DNA from: Rhodobacterales bacterium 32-67-9
Lineage (GTDB): Bacteria; Pseudomonadota; Alphaproteobacteria; Rhodobacterales; Rhodobacteraceae
NCBI GenBank assembly: GCA_002280515.1
Contig: NCEA01000042.1
Location: forward strand, 1 to 43,298
DNA: 43,298 bases
Reading direction: 5' to 3'
Shown here: one piece after another, positions 8,667-20,359 of the stretch
How the letters are laid out: each line of letters starts with the position of its first letter
Numbering within the stretch: the first letter of the stretch is position 1
Notes under the pieces: generated by a model
What the model was told of the DNA's origin: nothing
Database searches by the model: none
Seen by the model: only the letters and a program-made list of their open reading frames with translations
Translations under genes and position numbers: made by a program

Positions 8667-11357
8667 ATGCTGGGCCTCGGAACAATCGCCAGGAAGGTCT
8701 TCGGCACGCCGAACGACCGCAAGGTCAAATCGGTCCGCCCGCTGGTGGAAAAGATCAATGCGCTGGAACCGGAATTCCATGCCCTGACCGACGAGGGCAT
8801 CAAGGAACGGACCGAAGCGCTGAGGGCGCGGGTCGCGAACGGCGAAAGCCTCGACTCGGTCCTGCCGGAAGCCTTCGCCAATTGCCGCGAGGCGGCGCGG
8901 CGGGCGCTCGGGCTTCGCGCCTTCGACGTGCAGCTCATGGGCGGGATCTTCCTGCATCAGGGCAATATTGCCGAAATGAAGACCGGTGAGGGCAAGACGC
9001 TGGTCGCGACCTTCCCGGCCTATCTGAACGCGCTATCCGGCAAGGGCGTCCACATCGTCACGGTGAACGACTACCTCGCCAAGCGCGACGCGGAATGGAT
9101 GAGCAAGGTCTACGGCGCGCTCGGCCTGACGACCGGCGTGGTCTTTCCGTTCCAGGAAGCCGAGGAAAAGCGCGCGGCCTATGAGGCCGACATCACCTAT
9201 GCGACGAACAACGAGCTGGGTTTCGACTATCTGCGCGACAATATGCGCGCGACCATCGAAGACATGATGCAGCGTGACCATGCCTTCGCCATCGTCGACG
9301 AGGTCGACAGCATCCTGATCGACGAGGCGCGGACACCGCTGATCATCTCCGGGCCGAGCCAGGACCGGTCGGAGCTTTATGTCTCGCTCGACAAGTTCAT
9401 TCCCGAACTGGCGGCAGAGCACTACAAGCTCGACGAAAAGCAACGCAACGCGACCTTCACCGAGGCCGGCAACGAATTTATGGAGCAGCGGCTCTGGCAA
9501 GCGGGCGTTCTGCCGGAAGGCCAGACGCTCTACGATCCGGAATCGACGACCATCGTCCATCATGTGACGCAGGCGCTCCGGGCGCACAAGCTGTTCCAGA
9601 AGGATCAGCATTACATCGTCCGCAATGGCGAGATTGTCCTGATCGACGAGTTCACCGGCCGGATGATGCCCGGCCGGCGACTGTCCGACGGCCTTCACCA
9701 GGCGATCGAGGCCAAGGAAGGCGTCCAGATCCAGCCAGAGAACGTGACGCTCGCCTCGGTGACGTTCCAGAACTACTTCCGGCTTTACGACAAGCTGGCC
9801 GGCATGACCGGCACGGCCGCGACCGAGGCCGAGGAATTCATGGACATCTACCGGCTGGGCGTCGTCGAGGTGCCGACCAACAAGCCCGTTGCCCGGAAGG
9901 ACGACCACGATCAGGTCTATCGTACCCAGCGCGAGAAATACGAGGCAGTGCTGAAGCGGATACAGAAGGCGCACGAAAAGGGTCAGCCGATCCTTGTCGG
10001 CACCACCTCGATCGAGAAGTCCGAGATGCTGAGCGAGATGCTGAAGGCGGAGAACATCCCGCACAACGTGCTGAACGCCCGCCAGCACGAGCAGGAGGCG
10101 AAGATCGTCGCCGATGCCGGCAAGCTCGGCGCGGTCACGATTGCCACCAACATGGCCGGACGCGGCACCGACATCCAGCTTGGCGGCAATGTCGAGATGA
10201 AAGTGATGGAGGCGCTGGCCGCCGACCCGAGCGCCCATCCCGACGAGGTCCGCACCCGGATCGAGGCCGAACATGCCGAGGAAAAGGCCAGGGTGCTGGA
10301 GGCCGGCGGTCTCTTCGTCCTCGCCTCCGAACGCCATGAAAGCCGGCGGATCGACAACCAGCTCCGCGGCCGGTCCGGCCGGCAGGGCGACCCGGGGCGG
10401 TCCTCGTTCTACCTGAGCCTCGAAGACGACCTGATGCGGATCTTCGGGTCCGAGAAGCTGGAAAAGGTCCTCTCCACCCTCGGCATGAAGGAAGGCGAGG
10501 CGATCATCCATCCCTGGGTGAACAAGTCGCTGGAGCGGGCGCAGGCCAAGGTCGAAGGCCGCAACTTCGACATGCGCAAGCAGCTTCTGAAATTCGACGA
10601 CGTGATGAACGACCAGCGCAAGGTGATCTTCAGCCAGCGGTTGGAGATCATGGAAGCGGAGGATCTGGAAGAGATCACGCAGGACATGCGTCATCAGGTC
10701 ATCGACGACCTCGTCGATGCGTACCTGCCGCCGAAATCCTATGCAGATCAGTGGAATTCGGAAGGGCTCTATGCCGCGACGATGGCGAAGCTGATGCTCG
10801 ATTTGCCGGTCATCGCCTGGGCGAAGGAGGACGGTGTCGACCAGGACGAGATGCGCGAGCGGCTCTATGCAGCCTCCGACGAGTTCATGGCGAAGAAGGC
10901 CGAGGCATTCGGTGCCGACACGATGCGCCAGATCGAAAAGCAGTTCCTTCTGCAGACGATCGACGCGAAGTGGCGCGAACATCTGGTGACGCTGGAGCAT
11001 CTGCGTTCCGTCGTCGGCTTCCGCGGTTACGCACAACGCGATCCCCTTTCCGAATACAAGACCGAGGCATTCACGCTGTTCGGAAACCTGCTCGACGGCC
11101 TGCGCGAGGATGTGACTCTGAAGCTGGGCCAGGTCCGGCCGATGACGGAGGAGGAGCAGCAGGCGATGTTCAATCAGATGGAGGAGCGGCGGGCCGCCCT
11201 GAACGCACCGATCGCCTCTTTCGCGGCCGCAAAAGCGCCACTGCTTGACGGTTTCGACGAAACCGATCCGTCGACCTGGGGCAATCCGGGGCGCAACGAT
11301 CCCTGCCCCTGCGGGTCGGGCGAAAAATTCAAGCATTGCCACGGAAAACTCGCCTGA
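8667..11357 (+). CDS. secA: Preprotein translocase ATPase SecA
   Basis: An 896-residue motor protein that drives secretory proteins through SecYEG. Walker A is TGEGKTL at about 105-111, and the Walker B region is [14 protein letters not shown] at about 210-223. The second nucleotide-binding half carries [13 protein letters not shown] and [11 protein letters not shown]. The C-terminus has a zinc-binding [14 protein letters not shown], used for SecB and lipid contact. I chose the ATG at 8667 ([13 protein letters not shown]), preceded by GGAGAG; an in-frame start at 8601 would add 22 residues that do not fit the family. The gene is divergent from ppiC and followed by a hairpin terminator at 11405. 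Confidence 0.97.
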   Translation: MLGLGTIARKVFGTPNDRKVKSVRPLVEKINALEPEFHALTDEGIKERTEALRARVANGESLDSVLPEAFANCREAARRALGLRAFDVQLMGGIFLHQGNIAEMKTGEGKTLVATFPAYLNALSGKGVHIVTVNDYLAKRDAEWMSKVYGALGLTTGVVFPFQEAEEKRAAYEADITYATNNELGFDYLRDNMRATIEDMMQRDHAFAIVDEVDSILIDEARTPLIISGPSQDRSELYVSLDKFIPELAAEHYKLDEKQRNATFTEAGNEFMEQRLWQAGVLPEGQTLYDPESTTIVHHVTQALRAHKLFQKDQHYIVRNGEIVLIDEFTGRMMPGRRLSDGLHQAIEAKEGVQIQPENVTLASVTFQNYFRLYDKLAGMTGTAATEAEEFMDIYRLGVVEVPTNKPVARKDDHDQVYRTQREKYEAVLKRIQKAHEKGQPILVGTTSIEKSEMLSEMLKAENIPHNVLNARQHEQEAKIVADAGKLGAVTIATNMAGRGTDIQLGGNVEMKVMEALAADPSAHPDEVRTRIEAEHAEEKARVLEAGGLFVLASERHESRRIDNQLRGRSGRQGDPGRSSFYLSLEDDLMRIFGSEKLEKVLSTLGMKEGEAIIHPWVNKSLERAQAKVEGRNFDMRKQLLKFDDVMNDQRKVIFSQRLEIMEAEDLEEITQDMRHQVIDDLVDAYLPPKSYADQWNSEGLYAATMAKLMLDLPVIAWAKEDGVDQDEMRERLYAASDEFMAKKAEAFGADTMRQIEKQFLLQTIDAKWREHLVTLEHLRSVVGFRGYAQRDPLSEYKTEAFTLFGNLLDGLREDVTLKLGQVRPMTEEEQQAMFNQMEERRAALNAPIASFAAAKAPLLDGFDETDPSTWGNPGRNDPCPCGSGEKFKHCHGKLA

Positions 11358-11404
11358 GTCGTGTGCTCGGGTTAACCGTACCCGGCAGGGATGTGGCGAA
11401 AATG

Positions 11405-11438
11405 TGGCGGGCAGGCCGGAAGGGCGCCCGCCAATTTC
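11405..11438 (+). terminator. Candidate secA terminator
   Basis: TGGCGGGC (11405-11412) pairs with GCCCGCCA (11426-11433) around a 13-base loop, followed by ATTTCA. The 8-bp stem is strong but the T tract is short. It lies about 50 bases after the secA stop. Confidence 0.5.
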
Positions 11439-11580
11439 ATGATTTGGCCCGGACTCGACGCTGTCCCGCAACATCCTGTGCGGCACTCAACCTCGTGCGC
11501 GCTCGTCATTGCCAAAGTCAGGCCACGCCCATGCCGCGTTCCCGCTTTAGCCGTGAAGCTGGACGTATGTGGAGTGGACC

Positions 11581-12699
11581 ATGCAGATCAAGCGCAGGGC
11601 GATCACGGTTGGCACGACCTTCTTTCTGGCGGCCGCCACCGGACATGTGATGCAGAACGGTGACGCGATCAGCGCCCGGCTGCGTGGCGGTGATGCCATG
11701 GAGACCCCGGTCCTCGCCAGCGTCAAGACGACCGCCGGCGTTCTGGCACCCGCCCCTGCAGCGGCGCCTCCGGCCGAGGCTGCGCCGGCCCTGGCCGAAA
11801 CCCCGGAGTCCGTCCTTACCGCCACGCCCACGCCGGACCTGACAGAAGCGGCGGCCGCGCATTCCGAGTCCGGCCTGCCCGATCTGCCGGCGGCCGAACC
11901 GAAGCCGCTCGTCACCGGCACGCTTCTGGCCGAACGGGTCGAACGGCTCGATGCCGGTTACGTGCGGCCGGAAACCGCCGCCGATGCGAATTACACCGTG
12001 TTCGGACTCGCCTGCGCGAAAAGCACGATGACCCTTGATGCCACCGCCCGCGCGATGCTGAGCGTGAAGCTGTCCGCCCCATGCTCCCCCAATGAACGCG
12101 TCGTGATCAGCCATTCCGGCCTGACGTTCGCGACCGCGACCGACAAGGCCGGCGATCTGGAATTGATGCTGCCGGCACTGGCGACCGAGGCCAAAGTCGA
12201 CATCCGCATCGGCGCCGACGAGGTGCTGACCGCGACACACGACGTCACGGGCCTTGACGCGCTGAGCCGTGTCGCGGTGCAGTGGGACGGCGCCGAAGGC
12301 TTCCATCTCGGCGCGTATGAGAACGGGGCGGTGTTCGGATCGCCGGGCCACGTTTCGGCCGATCATCCGCGTGACCGGGCCACCTCCGAAGGCGGGTTCC
12401 TGACCGTCCTCGGCGACCCGACGGTCGATCATCCGATGTTGGCCGAGATCTATACGGCGCCGGTGGCGACGCGCGTCGACGACATCGTGATCGAGGCCGA
12501 GGTGAGCGACGCGACCTGCGGTCGCGCGCTTGATGGCAAGGCGCTGCGGATGGCGCCGGGCACCGCCGTGGTCAGCGAAGCGCTCAGCTTCGCGATGCCC
12601 GATTGCGACGCGCTTGGCGACGCGCTTGGCGACTTCGTGATGCTGAGCCTTGGCCCGGTCGCGATCACCCCGCTCGCACTCGCTGAGAGTGGCAAGTAA
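11581..12699 (+). CDS. Unrecognised envelope-anchored protein downstream of secA
   Basis: A 372-residue protein that I cannot assign to a functional family. It starts with basic residues and a hydrophobic stretch (MQIKRRAITVGTTFFLAAATG), which should be a membrane anchor or signal peptide. A low-complexity Ala/Pro linker follows (about 50-100), as in periplasmic proteins that cross the cell wall. The remaining 250 residues are beta-rich and contain three or four cysteines (FGLACAK, SAPCSPN, ATCGRAL, PDCDAL) that could form disulfides. The ATG at 11581 has GGAG just upstream; a GTG at 11569 is an alternative. Similar genes sit next to secA in relatives and are sometimes labelled translocase, a name that may come only from position. 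It converges on radC with 3 bases between stops. Confidence 0.75.
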   Translation: MQIKRRAITVGTTFFLAAATGHVMQNGDAISARLRGGDAMETPVLASVKTTAGVLAPAPAAAPPAEAAPALAETPESVLTATPTPDLTEAAAAHSESGLPDLPAAEPKPLVTGTLLAERVERLDAGYVRPETAADANYTVFGLACAKSTMTLDATARAMLSVKLSAPCSPNERVVISHSGLTFATATDKAGDLELMLPALATEAKVDIRIGADEVLTATHDVTGLDALSRVAVQWDGAEGFHLGAYENGAVFGSPGHVSADHPRDRATSEGGFLTVLGDPTVDHPMLAEIYTAPVATRVDDIVIEAEVSDATCGRALDGKALRMAPGTAVVSEALSFAMPDCDALGDALGDFVMLSLGPVAITPLALAESGK

Positions 12700-12702
12700 C
12701 GG

Positions 12703-13464
12703 CTAGAGATAGCCTTCCGAGCGGAAGCTCAACTCGCATGACTTGCCGATGATGAGGTGATCGTGGAGCGCGATCCCCATCACCCGAGCAGCGTCCTGGA
12801 TCTGCCCGGTGACCGTGATGTCCGCCTCTGACGGGGTCGGATCGCCCGACGGATGGTTGTGGACGAGGATCAGCGCGCTCGCGTTGAGTTCGAGCGCTCG
12901 CTTGACCACTTCGCGAGGATAGACCGGGACGTGATCGACGGTGCCGCGCGCCTGTTCCTCGTCAGCCACAAGTACGTTCTTGCGGTCAAGATAGAGAACG
13001 CGGAACTGTTCGGTTTCGCGGTGCGCCATCGCGGTGCGGCAATAGTCGAGAAGCTGGCCCCAGGACGAAAGCACGGCACGGTGCATGATCTTCGCCCGGG
13101 CGAGCCGGTGTGCCGCGGCCTCGACGATCTTCAGTTCCTGCACGACGGCATCGCCGACGCCCTGCACTTCGGCCAGGCGATGGGCGGGGGCGGAGAGCAC
13201 ACGGTTGAAGTCGCCGAACGTGTCAAGAAGCCGGTGGGCGAGCGGTTTCACGTCCTGCCGTGCTATGGCGCGGAAGAGGACAAGCTCCAGAAGTTCGTAA
13301 TCCGGCATTGCCGCTGCCCCGCCCTCCATGAAGCGGGCGCGGAGCCGCTGGCGATGATCCTTGATGTAGGACGGAAGCCGGCCCGGCGCGAGCGCAAGCT
13401 CGGGCGCCTCGTCGCCCGTGAAAAGCGGCAGCGGAGCTTCCTGAAAGGCGCGAGTCGGTCCCAT
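12703..13464 (-). CDS. radC: RadC/YicR-family JAB-domain protein
   Basis: A 253-residue protein. An N-terminal helix-hairpin-helix-like part (about 45-125) includes LAEVQGVGDAVVQEL. The C-terminal JAB/MPN metallo-domain carries the family motif HNHPSGDPTPSEAD, with His202, His204 and Asp215 in the zinc-binding spacing. Despite the name, RadC proteins are not shown to be general recombination repair enzymes; a DNA-related role is only suggested by the fold combination. The first 30 residues are less conserved and the start could be slightly later. It stands alone between convergent neighbours and dnaJ. Confidence 0.88.
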   Translation of the reverse strand: MGPTRAFQEAPLPLFTGDEAPELALAPGRLPSYIKDHRQRLRARFMEGGAAAMPDYELLELVLFRAIARQDVKPLAHRLLDTFGDFNRVLSAPAHRLAEVQGVGDAVVQELKIVEAAAHRLARAKIMHRAVLSSWGQLLDYCRTAMAHRETEQFRVLYLDRKNVLVADEEQARGTVDHVPVYPREVVKRALELNASALILVHNHPSGDPTPSEADITVTGQIQDAARVMGIALHDHLIIGKSCELSFRSEGYL

Positions 13465-13591
13465 GGCGTCAGCGTCGCCCGGCGTGGTGAAGGAATGGTT
13501 AATGCCGCTTCCACTTGGAGGAAATATCCCCGCCGGAAGCTAGAATCTTCCGTCCACCGGCGACAAAGTCAGGGCGAGGCGTAACCGGCTC

Positions 13592-14743
13592 TCACCCCTT
13601 CATGCCGTCCCAGAAACTCCGGACCTTGGAGAAGAACGACGAACCTTCGGGATTGTTGTCCTCGCTCAGACGCTCGAACTCGCGCAGAAGCTCCTTCTGC
13701 TTGCCGGTCAGGTTGACCGGAGTTTCCACCGCGATCTCGATCAGCATGTCGCCGGTGCCGCCGCCGCGAAGCGCCGGCATGCCCTTGCCGCGGAGCCGCA
13801 TCTGCTTGCCGGTCTGGGCGCCGACCGGGATCTTTACCCGGCTGCGGCCGCCGTCGATGGTCGGCACCTCGACCTCGCCGCCGAGCGTCGCGGTGCTCAT
13901 GGCGACCGGCACCCGGCAATAGAGGTTCACGCCGTCGCGCTGAAAAAGCGCGTGTTCACGAACCTCGATGAAGATGTAGAGATCACCCGAGGGGCCGCCG
14001 CGCATTCCGGCCTCGCCTTCCCCGGCAAGGCGGATGCGGGTGCCGGTCTCCACCCCGGCGGGGATGTTGACGGAGAGCTGGCGCTCCTTCTCGGTCCGGC
14101 CGGCGCCGTGACAGGTCTTGCAGGGGTTCTTGATGGTCTGGCCGAGGCCGCCGCAGGTCGGACAGGTCCGCTCCACCGTGAAGAAGCCCTGTTGCGCGCG
14201 CACCTTGCCCATGCCCGAACAGGTCGGGCAGGTCTGCGGTTCCGCTCCGCCTTCGGCGCCGGTGCCGCTGCAGGCAGTGCAGGCAACCGAGGTCGGCACG
14301 GTGATCGACTTCTGGGCGCCCTTGTAGGCCTCCTCGAGCGTCACGCGCATGTTGTAGCGCAAGTCGGAGCCGCGCTGCGCGCGTTGCCGCCCGCCGCCGC
14401 CACGGCCGCCCATGAAGTCGCCGAAGAGGTCCTCGAACACATCGGAGAAGGCCGAGGCGAAGTCGCCCTGACCGTAGCCGCCCTGCGCCCCGCCGCGCGG
14501 CCCCCCGCCCATGCCGCCTTCGAAAGCCGCGTGGCCGAAGCGATCATAAGCCGCTTTCTTGGTGTCGTCCTTCAGAACCTCGTAGGCTTCGTTCACTTCC
14601 TTGAACTGCGCCTCGGATTCGGGCTTGTCCTTGTTCCGGTCGGGGTGGAGTTCCTTGGCCTTGGTCCGGTAGGCCTTCTTGATCTCGTCGGCGGAAGCGC
14701 CGCGCGATACGCCCAGAACCTCGTAAAAATCGCGTTTCGCCAT
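13592..14743 (-). CDS. dnaJ: Chaperone DnaJ (Hsp40)
   Basis: A 383-residue co-chaperone that delivers unfolded proteins to DnaK and stimulates its ATPase. The J domain has HPD at 33-35. A Gly/Phe-rich linker spans about 75-125. Four zinc-binding CxxCxGxG repeats lie at 155-162, 172-179, 194-201 and 208-215. The C-terminal substrate-binding domain is complete. It lies 71 bases after dnaK on the same strand, with a perfect 9-bp hairpin between them, and should be cotranscribed from the heat-shock promoter ahead of dnaK. Confidence 0.97.
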   Translation of the reverse strand: MAKRDFYEVLGVSRGASADEIKKAYRTKAKELHPDRNKDKPESEAQFKEVNEAYEVLKDDTKKAAYDRFGHAAFEGGMGGGPRGGAQGGYGQGDFASAFSDVFEDLFGDFMGGRGGGGRQRAQRGSDLRYNMRVTLEEAYKGAQKSITVPTSVACTACSGTGAEGGAEPQTCPTCSGMGKVRAQQGFFTVERTCPTCGGLGQTIKNPCKTCHGAGRTEKERQLSVNIPAGVETGTRIRLAGEGEAGMRGGPSGDLYIFIEVREHALFQRDGVNLYCRVPVAMSTATLGGEVEVPTIDGGRSRVKIPVGAQTGKQMRLRGKGMPALRGGGTGDMLIEIAVETPVNLTGKQKELLREFERLSEDNNPEGSSFFSKVRSFWDGMKG

Positions 14744-14767
14744 TCTTCGCCCTTTCGGGGAACGCGT

Positions 14768-14797
14768 GGGCCGGCCCGACCGAAGTCAGGCCGGCCC
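14768..14797 (-). repeat. Stable hairpin between dnaK and dnaJ
   Basis: GGGCCGGCC (14768-14776) and GGCCGGCCC (14789-14797) form a perfect 9-bp stem with a 12-base loop. No T run follows on the minus strand, so it is not a typical terminator. It could lower dnaJ output relative to dnaK or protect the dnaK message end. Confidence 0.55.
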
Positions 14798-14814
14798 CCG
14801 TGGTTCCGGTCGCG

Positions 14815-16734
<1,920 letters not shown>

Positions 16735-16840
16735 GTATTAAACCTTTCCTTCGGCGATGTTCTGGGGTCAGACCCGATTGCGGCCCCTGGCCCCGATCCC
16801 AAGATTTCGGCCGGGACATCCCCGACCGGCTTCGTGGGGT

Positions 16841-16869
16841 ATATAAGGAGGGGGCATGGGCGCTGCAAG
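16841..16869 (-). promoter_or_regulatory. Candidate RpoH (heat-shock sigma) promoter of dnaKJ
   Basis: On the minus strand CTTGCA (16869-16864) is followed after 16 bases by CTTATAT (16847-16841). This resembles the CTTG and CYTATNT elements reported for alphaproteobacterial RpoH promoters. The position, about 110 bases before dnaK, fits. The alkB frame begins just 6 bases away on the other strand. Confidence 0.6.
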
Positions 16870-16874
16870 CATCC

Positions 16875-17546
16875 TTGGCCGACGAAAAACAGGGTGAATT
16901 CTTGGAAAACTGCGAAGATTGGGCCGATCCGCATCCGGTGCCGCCGCCTTCGGCGGTGGTGGGCGGTGCCGCGCTCCATTCCGGCTATCTCGATGCGGGC
17001 GAGCAGGCGGCGATCATCGCGGATATCCGGGCCGTCGTAGCGGCGGCGCCGCTCTTTTCGCCGCTGACGCCCTGGGGCAAACCGATGTCGGTGCGGATGA
17101 CCTCGGCCGGCAAATACGGGTGGTATTCCGACCGCAAGGGATATCGCTACGCCGACCGGCATCCCGGCGGAACCTTGTGGCCGCCGATCCCGGCACGCGT
17201 GCTTTCGATCTGGCATCGCCTCGTCGGGCGGGTGCGCGATCCGGATTGTTGCCTGGTGAACTACTACGGCGACGGCGCGCGGATGGGACTGCACCAGGAT
17301 CGCGACGAGGCCGACTTCGGCTGGCCGGTTCTCTCGGTCAGCCTCGGGGACGATGCGCGGTTCCGTATCGGCGGCACCGTGCGCGGCGACCGGACAGAAA
17401 GCGTCTGGCTCAGGTCCGGCGATGTCCTGATCCTTGGCGGCGCGGCGCGGCTTGCCTATCACGGGGTCGACCGGATCGCGCCGGGAACCTCGATGCTCCT
17501 GCCGGGCGGCGGCAGGATCAATCTGACAATGCGGGTCGTGGATTAG
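16875..17546 (+). CDS. alkB: AlkB-type alpha-ketoglutarate-dependent dioxygenase
   Basis: AlkB repairs methylated bases such as 1-methyladenine and 3-methylcytosine by oxidative demethylation. Numbered from the TTG at 16875 (223 residues), the iron ligands are His140 and Asp142 in LHQDRDEADF and His196 in YHGVDRI; Arg214 and Arg220 match the cosubstrate-binding arginines. RMTSAGKYGW, VNYYGDGARMGLHQD and VSVSLGD fit the family. There is no ATG start: candidates are the TTG at 16875, another TTG at 16902, or GTG codons near residues 28-29, which would give about 195 residues. The true start is uncertain. It is divergent from dnaK and convergent with the exporter permease gene. Confidence 0.9.
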   Translation: MADEKQGEFLENCEDWADPHPVPPPSAVVGGAALHSGYLDAGEQAAIIADIRAVVAAAPLFSPLTPWGKPMSVRMTSAGKYGWYSDRKGYRYADRHPGGTLWPPIPARVLSIWHRLVGRVRDPDCCLVNYYGDGARMGLHQDRDEADFGWPVLSVSLGDDARFRIGGTVRGDRTESVWLRSGDVLILGGAARLAYHGVDRIAPGTSMLLPGGGRINLTMRVVD

Positions 17547-17567
17547 GGCGGGTCAAGTCCAACCGCT

Positions 17568-18389
17568 TTAGCGGCCGGCGCTCCAGCTGATCGAGGCGTT
17601 CTTGCGGGCGTGGAATTCGCCGATGAGGCCGATCATGATCAGCGCGAGCGTGACGTAGATCGGATATTCCAGGCTGGAATTGCGCGGGTTGTAATTGATG
17701 AAGGCATATCCGCGGGCCTGGTCGATGATGTGAAAGAGCGGGTTCCAGTCGAACACCGCCAGCATCGTGCCGGTCAGCGTGTTGGCGACGAACATCTTGC
17801 CCGAGGCGATCATGTTGGCGCGGGAATAGAGCGTCTGGGCGATCGCCGCGAACGCCGGCCACCAGGGCTTGATCGCCAGAACCACCATGCCGACGCCGGC
17901 GCCGTTCAGCCATGCCAGGATGACCATGGCAATCGCACCGACCGGATCGTCGATGTGAACCGGCTCGAACGCCATGTGGTAGATGCCGAGCACGACCACC
18001 ATCGACAGGACCTGCGTGTAAAGCGCCGCGAGCGCCGAGGAGCCGATGGCAATCGCGGTATTCATTGGCGCATGCAGCATCATCGCCGAGGTCGGCCCTT
18101 CGGAGCCGACGACCGCGCCCATCGACTTGGTATTGGTCATGAAGAGGAAGATGCCCGACATGAGGTAGACGATGAAATCGCCGCGGATCGCGTTACCGCG
18201 CAACTGGAGCACGTCGTACATCACATAAAAGACGCCGACGAAGATGACCGTTTGCAGGATGTTGTTCAGAAGGCCGATCAGCGCATTGCGATGTCCGCGC
18301 CGGATCGAGCGCACGGTGCTGTGATAAATCAGCTCCAGGATCGCCAGAGCCGAACTCAGTCCGGTGGTTCGTCCCTGGACCCTGAACAT
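17568..18389 (-). CDS. ABC-2 type polysaccharide exporter permease (KpsM-like)
   Basis: A 273-residue inner-membrane protein with about six hydrophobic segments (starting NNILQTVIFVGVFYVMYDVL, ending YPIYVTLALIMIGLIGEF). Spacing and the N-terminal HRNALIGLLNNIL pattern fit ABC-2 permeases that export capsular or O-antigen polysaccharide, such as KpsM. No ATPase partner (KpsT) or periplasmic adaptor (KpsE) is in the window, so the partner must be elsewhere. It lies beside cysQ and a KdsB-like gene, in divergent orientation, which supports a role in Kdo-linked surface polysaccharide export. Confidence 0.82.
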   Translation of the reverse strand: MFRVQGRTTGLSSALAILELIYHSTVRSIRRGHRNALIGLLNNILQTVIFVGVFYVMYDVLQLRGNAIRGDFIVYLMSGIFLFMTNTKSMGAVVGSEGPTSAMMLHAPMNTAIAIGSSALAALYTQVLSMVVVLGIYHMAFEPVHIDDPVGAIAMVILAWLNGAGVGMVVLAIKPWWPAFAAIAQTLYSRANMIASGKMFVANTLTGTMLAVFDWNPLFHIIDQARGYAFINYNPRNSSLEYPIYVTLALIMIGLIGEFHARKNASISWSAGR

Positions 18390-18521
18390 GTCTCTTCCGT
18401 TTCCGCCTGTGCCGCCGTTCCCACCCGCTTTTTTTGGCTGGGAAATCTTGCCGTTCCCTTAGCAGGCGATCATAAGGTTAACCGGCCCGCCGATCAACAC
18501 GGACCGACGAGGAGAGATGTC

Positions 18522-19319
18522 GTGGATTTCGATCATCTGACTCATGTGATCCGCCGTCTGGCACTTGAAGCCGGAGACCGGATCATGGAGGTCTATAACG
18601 CGCCGGATTTCGAAGTGCGCTCGAAGTCGGACGACAGCCCGGTGACCGCGGCGGACGAGGCGGCGGATGCCTTGATCTCGGAAGGCCTGGCAGAAGCCTT
18701 TCCGCAAGTGGCGCTGGTGACCGAGGAGCAGGCGGCAAGCCATGCTCAGGTGGTGTCCACCTTCCTGATCGTCGATCCTCTCGACGGGACCAAGGAATTC
18801 ATCCAGCGGCGCGGCGATTTCACCGTGAACATCGCCTATGTCGAGAACGGGGTGCCGACGCGCGGCGTCGTCTATGCGCCGGCGAAGGGGCGGCTGTTCT
18901 ACACCCTTGCCGACGGCCGCGCGGTTGAGGAGGAGGGGCCTTTCGACAAGGACCGACCGGGAACCCAGAAGCCGATCAGCGTCTCGGTGCCCGACAACCG
19001 GGCGCTGATGGTCGTCGCGTCGAAATCGCACCGCGATCAGGCGACCGACGACTATATCGCCCGCTATGCGGTCCGCGACATGACGAGCGCGGGTTCGAGC
19101 CTGAAGTTCTGCCTTGTCGCGACCGGCGAGGCCGACCTTTACCCGCGCCTCGGCCGCACGATGGAATGGGACACCGCGGCAGGCGACGCGGTGCTGCGGG
19201 GCGCGGGCGGCGAGGTGGTAAACTTCGACGAACACACGCCCTTCACCTATGGCAAGCCGGGCTTCGCCAACCCCTTCTTCATCGCCTATGCGCCGGGCGT
19301 GCTTCTGGTGAAGGAATGA
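18522..19319 (+). CDS. cysQ: 3'(2'),5'-bisphosphate nucleotidase CysQ
   Basis: A 265-residue member of the inositol monophosphatase family that hydrolyses PAP (adenosine 3',5'-bisphosphate), the by-product of sulfate activation and sulfotransferases. The metal site is DPLDGTKEF (near residues 87-95) with an upstream TEEQ glutamate, and the C-terminal MEWDTAAGDAVL fits. The start is GTG at 18522, 6 bases after GAGGAGA; the nearby ATG at 18517 is in another frame. The stop overlaps the next gene's start (ATGA), so cysQ and the KdsB-like gene are coupled. A Stf0-type sulfotransferase 6 kb away would produce PAP. Confidence 0.93.
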   Translation: MDFDHLTHVIRRLALEAGDRIMEVYNAPDFEVRSKSDDSPVTAADEAADALISEGLAEAFPQVALVTEEQAASHAQVVSTFLIVDPLDGTKEFIQRRGDFTVNIAYVENGVPTRGVVYAPAKGRLFYTLADGRAVEEEGPFDKDRPGTQKPISVSVPDNRALMVVASKSHRDQATDDYIARYAVRDMTSAGSSLKFCLVATGEADLYPRLGRTMEWDTAAGDAVLRGAGGEVVNFDEHTPFTYGKPGFANPFFIAYAPGVLLVKE

Positions 19320-20116
19320 GCGTTCTGATCGTCATACCGGCGCGCTACGCGTCGACGCGCTATCCGGGAAAGCCGCTGGTGGAACTGCGCGGCGCCGACG
19401 GGCAGTCCCGCACCCTGATCCAGCGCAGCTGGGAGGCGGCAATGCAGGTCGGCGGCGTCGACCGCGTGGTCGTGGCAACCGACGACGCGCGGATCCGCGC
19501 CGTGTCGGAAGGCTTCGGAGCCGAGGTCGTGATGACTTCCGACACCTGCCGCAATGGGACCGAGCGTTGTGCCGAAGCCTATGACCGGCTGGGCGGCGGG
19601 TTCGAGATCGTGGTGAACCTTCAGGGCGACGCGCCGCTGACGCCGCACTGGTTCGTCGAATCCCTGGTCGAAGGGCTGTGCGCCGATCCGGTGGCGGAAG
19701 TGGCGACTCCGGTCCTGCGCTGTGACGGCGCGGCGCTGAACGGATTTCTGCAAGACCGCCGGGACGGACGCGTCGGCGGAACGACGGCGGTCTTCGGCCG
19801 CGATCACAAGGCGCTCTATTTCTCGAAGGAAGTGATTCCCTACACCGGGTGTCGCTACGCGGACGACGAGCCCACGCCGGTCTTTCACCATGTCGGCGTC
19901 TACGCCTACCGCCCGTCCGCGCTCGCCGCCTACCCGCGCTGGGAGGCGGGGCCGCTCGAACAACTCGAAGGGCTGGAGCAGTTGCGATTCCTTGAACGCG
20001 AGCGCCCGGTTCTCTGCGTCGAGGTCGAAGCGCGCGGGCGTCAGTTCTGGGAACTGAACAATCCTGAGGATGTTCCGCGAATCGAGGCGATGCTGGCAAC
20101 GATGGCGATGGCCTGA
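19316..20116 (+). CDS. kdsB: KdsB-like CMP-Kdo synthetase (cytidylyltransferase)
   Basis: A 266-residue nucleotidyltransferase that should activate Kdo or a related ulosonic acid with CTP. The N-terminus IVIPARYASTRYPGKPL is typical of KdsB. NGTERCAEA and LQGDAPLTP replace the canonical SGTDRVAEA-like and QGDEPLIP sequences, and YFSKEVIPY replaces YFSRAPIPY, so this is a divergent subfamily. The neighbours, cysQ (overlapping) and a polysaccharide exporter permease, suggest capsule rather than lipid A-core Kdo. A separate kdsD sits in the lpt operon. The exact sugar is uncertain. Confidence 0.85.
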   Translation: MSVLIVIPARYASTRYPGKPLVELRGADGQSRTLIQRSWEAAMQVGGVDRVVVATDDARIRAVSEGFGAEVVMTSDTCRNGTERCAEAYDRLGGGFEIVVNLQGDAPLTPHWFVESLVEGLCADPVAEVATPVLRCDGAALNGFLQDRRDGRVGGTTAVFGRDHKALYFSKEVIPYTGCRYADDEPTPVFHHVGVYAYRPSALAAYPRWEAGPLEQLEGLEQLRFLERERPVLCVEVEARGRQFWELNNPEDVPRIEAMLATMAMA

Positions 20117-20359
20117 TCGTTGCGCCGGCAGGCGTTCGAAACCGCCAGGAAGATTCGCGAGTGGTGCGGGAAAACCTGACTACAATATGTCGCGGCCAAG
20201 GCGTATCGTTGCCAAACAGATTCAATTTTTGGCATTTTTCCCCCCTAACAGACCGTTAAATTGTCATATGGTTGTTCTATGTATCGCGGGCCGCGTAAGG
20301 TGTAGCTCGGGTGCGTCAAACGGTCAGATACTGGCCGAGTAGAACGGGATGGTGATGTA

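Noticed and set aside
9033-11486. An 817-codon minus-strand frame opposite secA
   Set aside because: Same cause: a long antisense frame in high-GC DNA opposite a clear gene.
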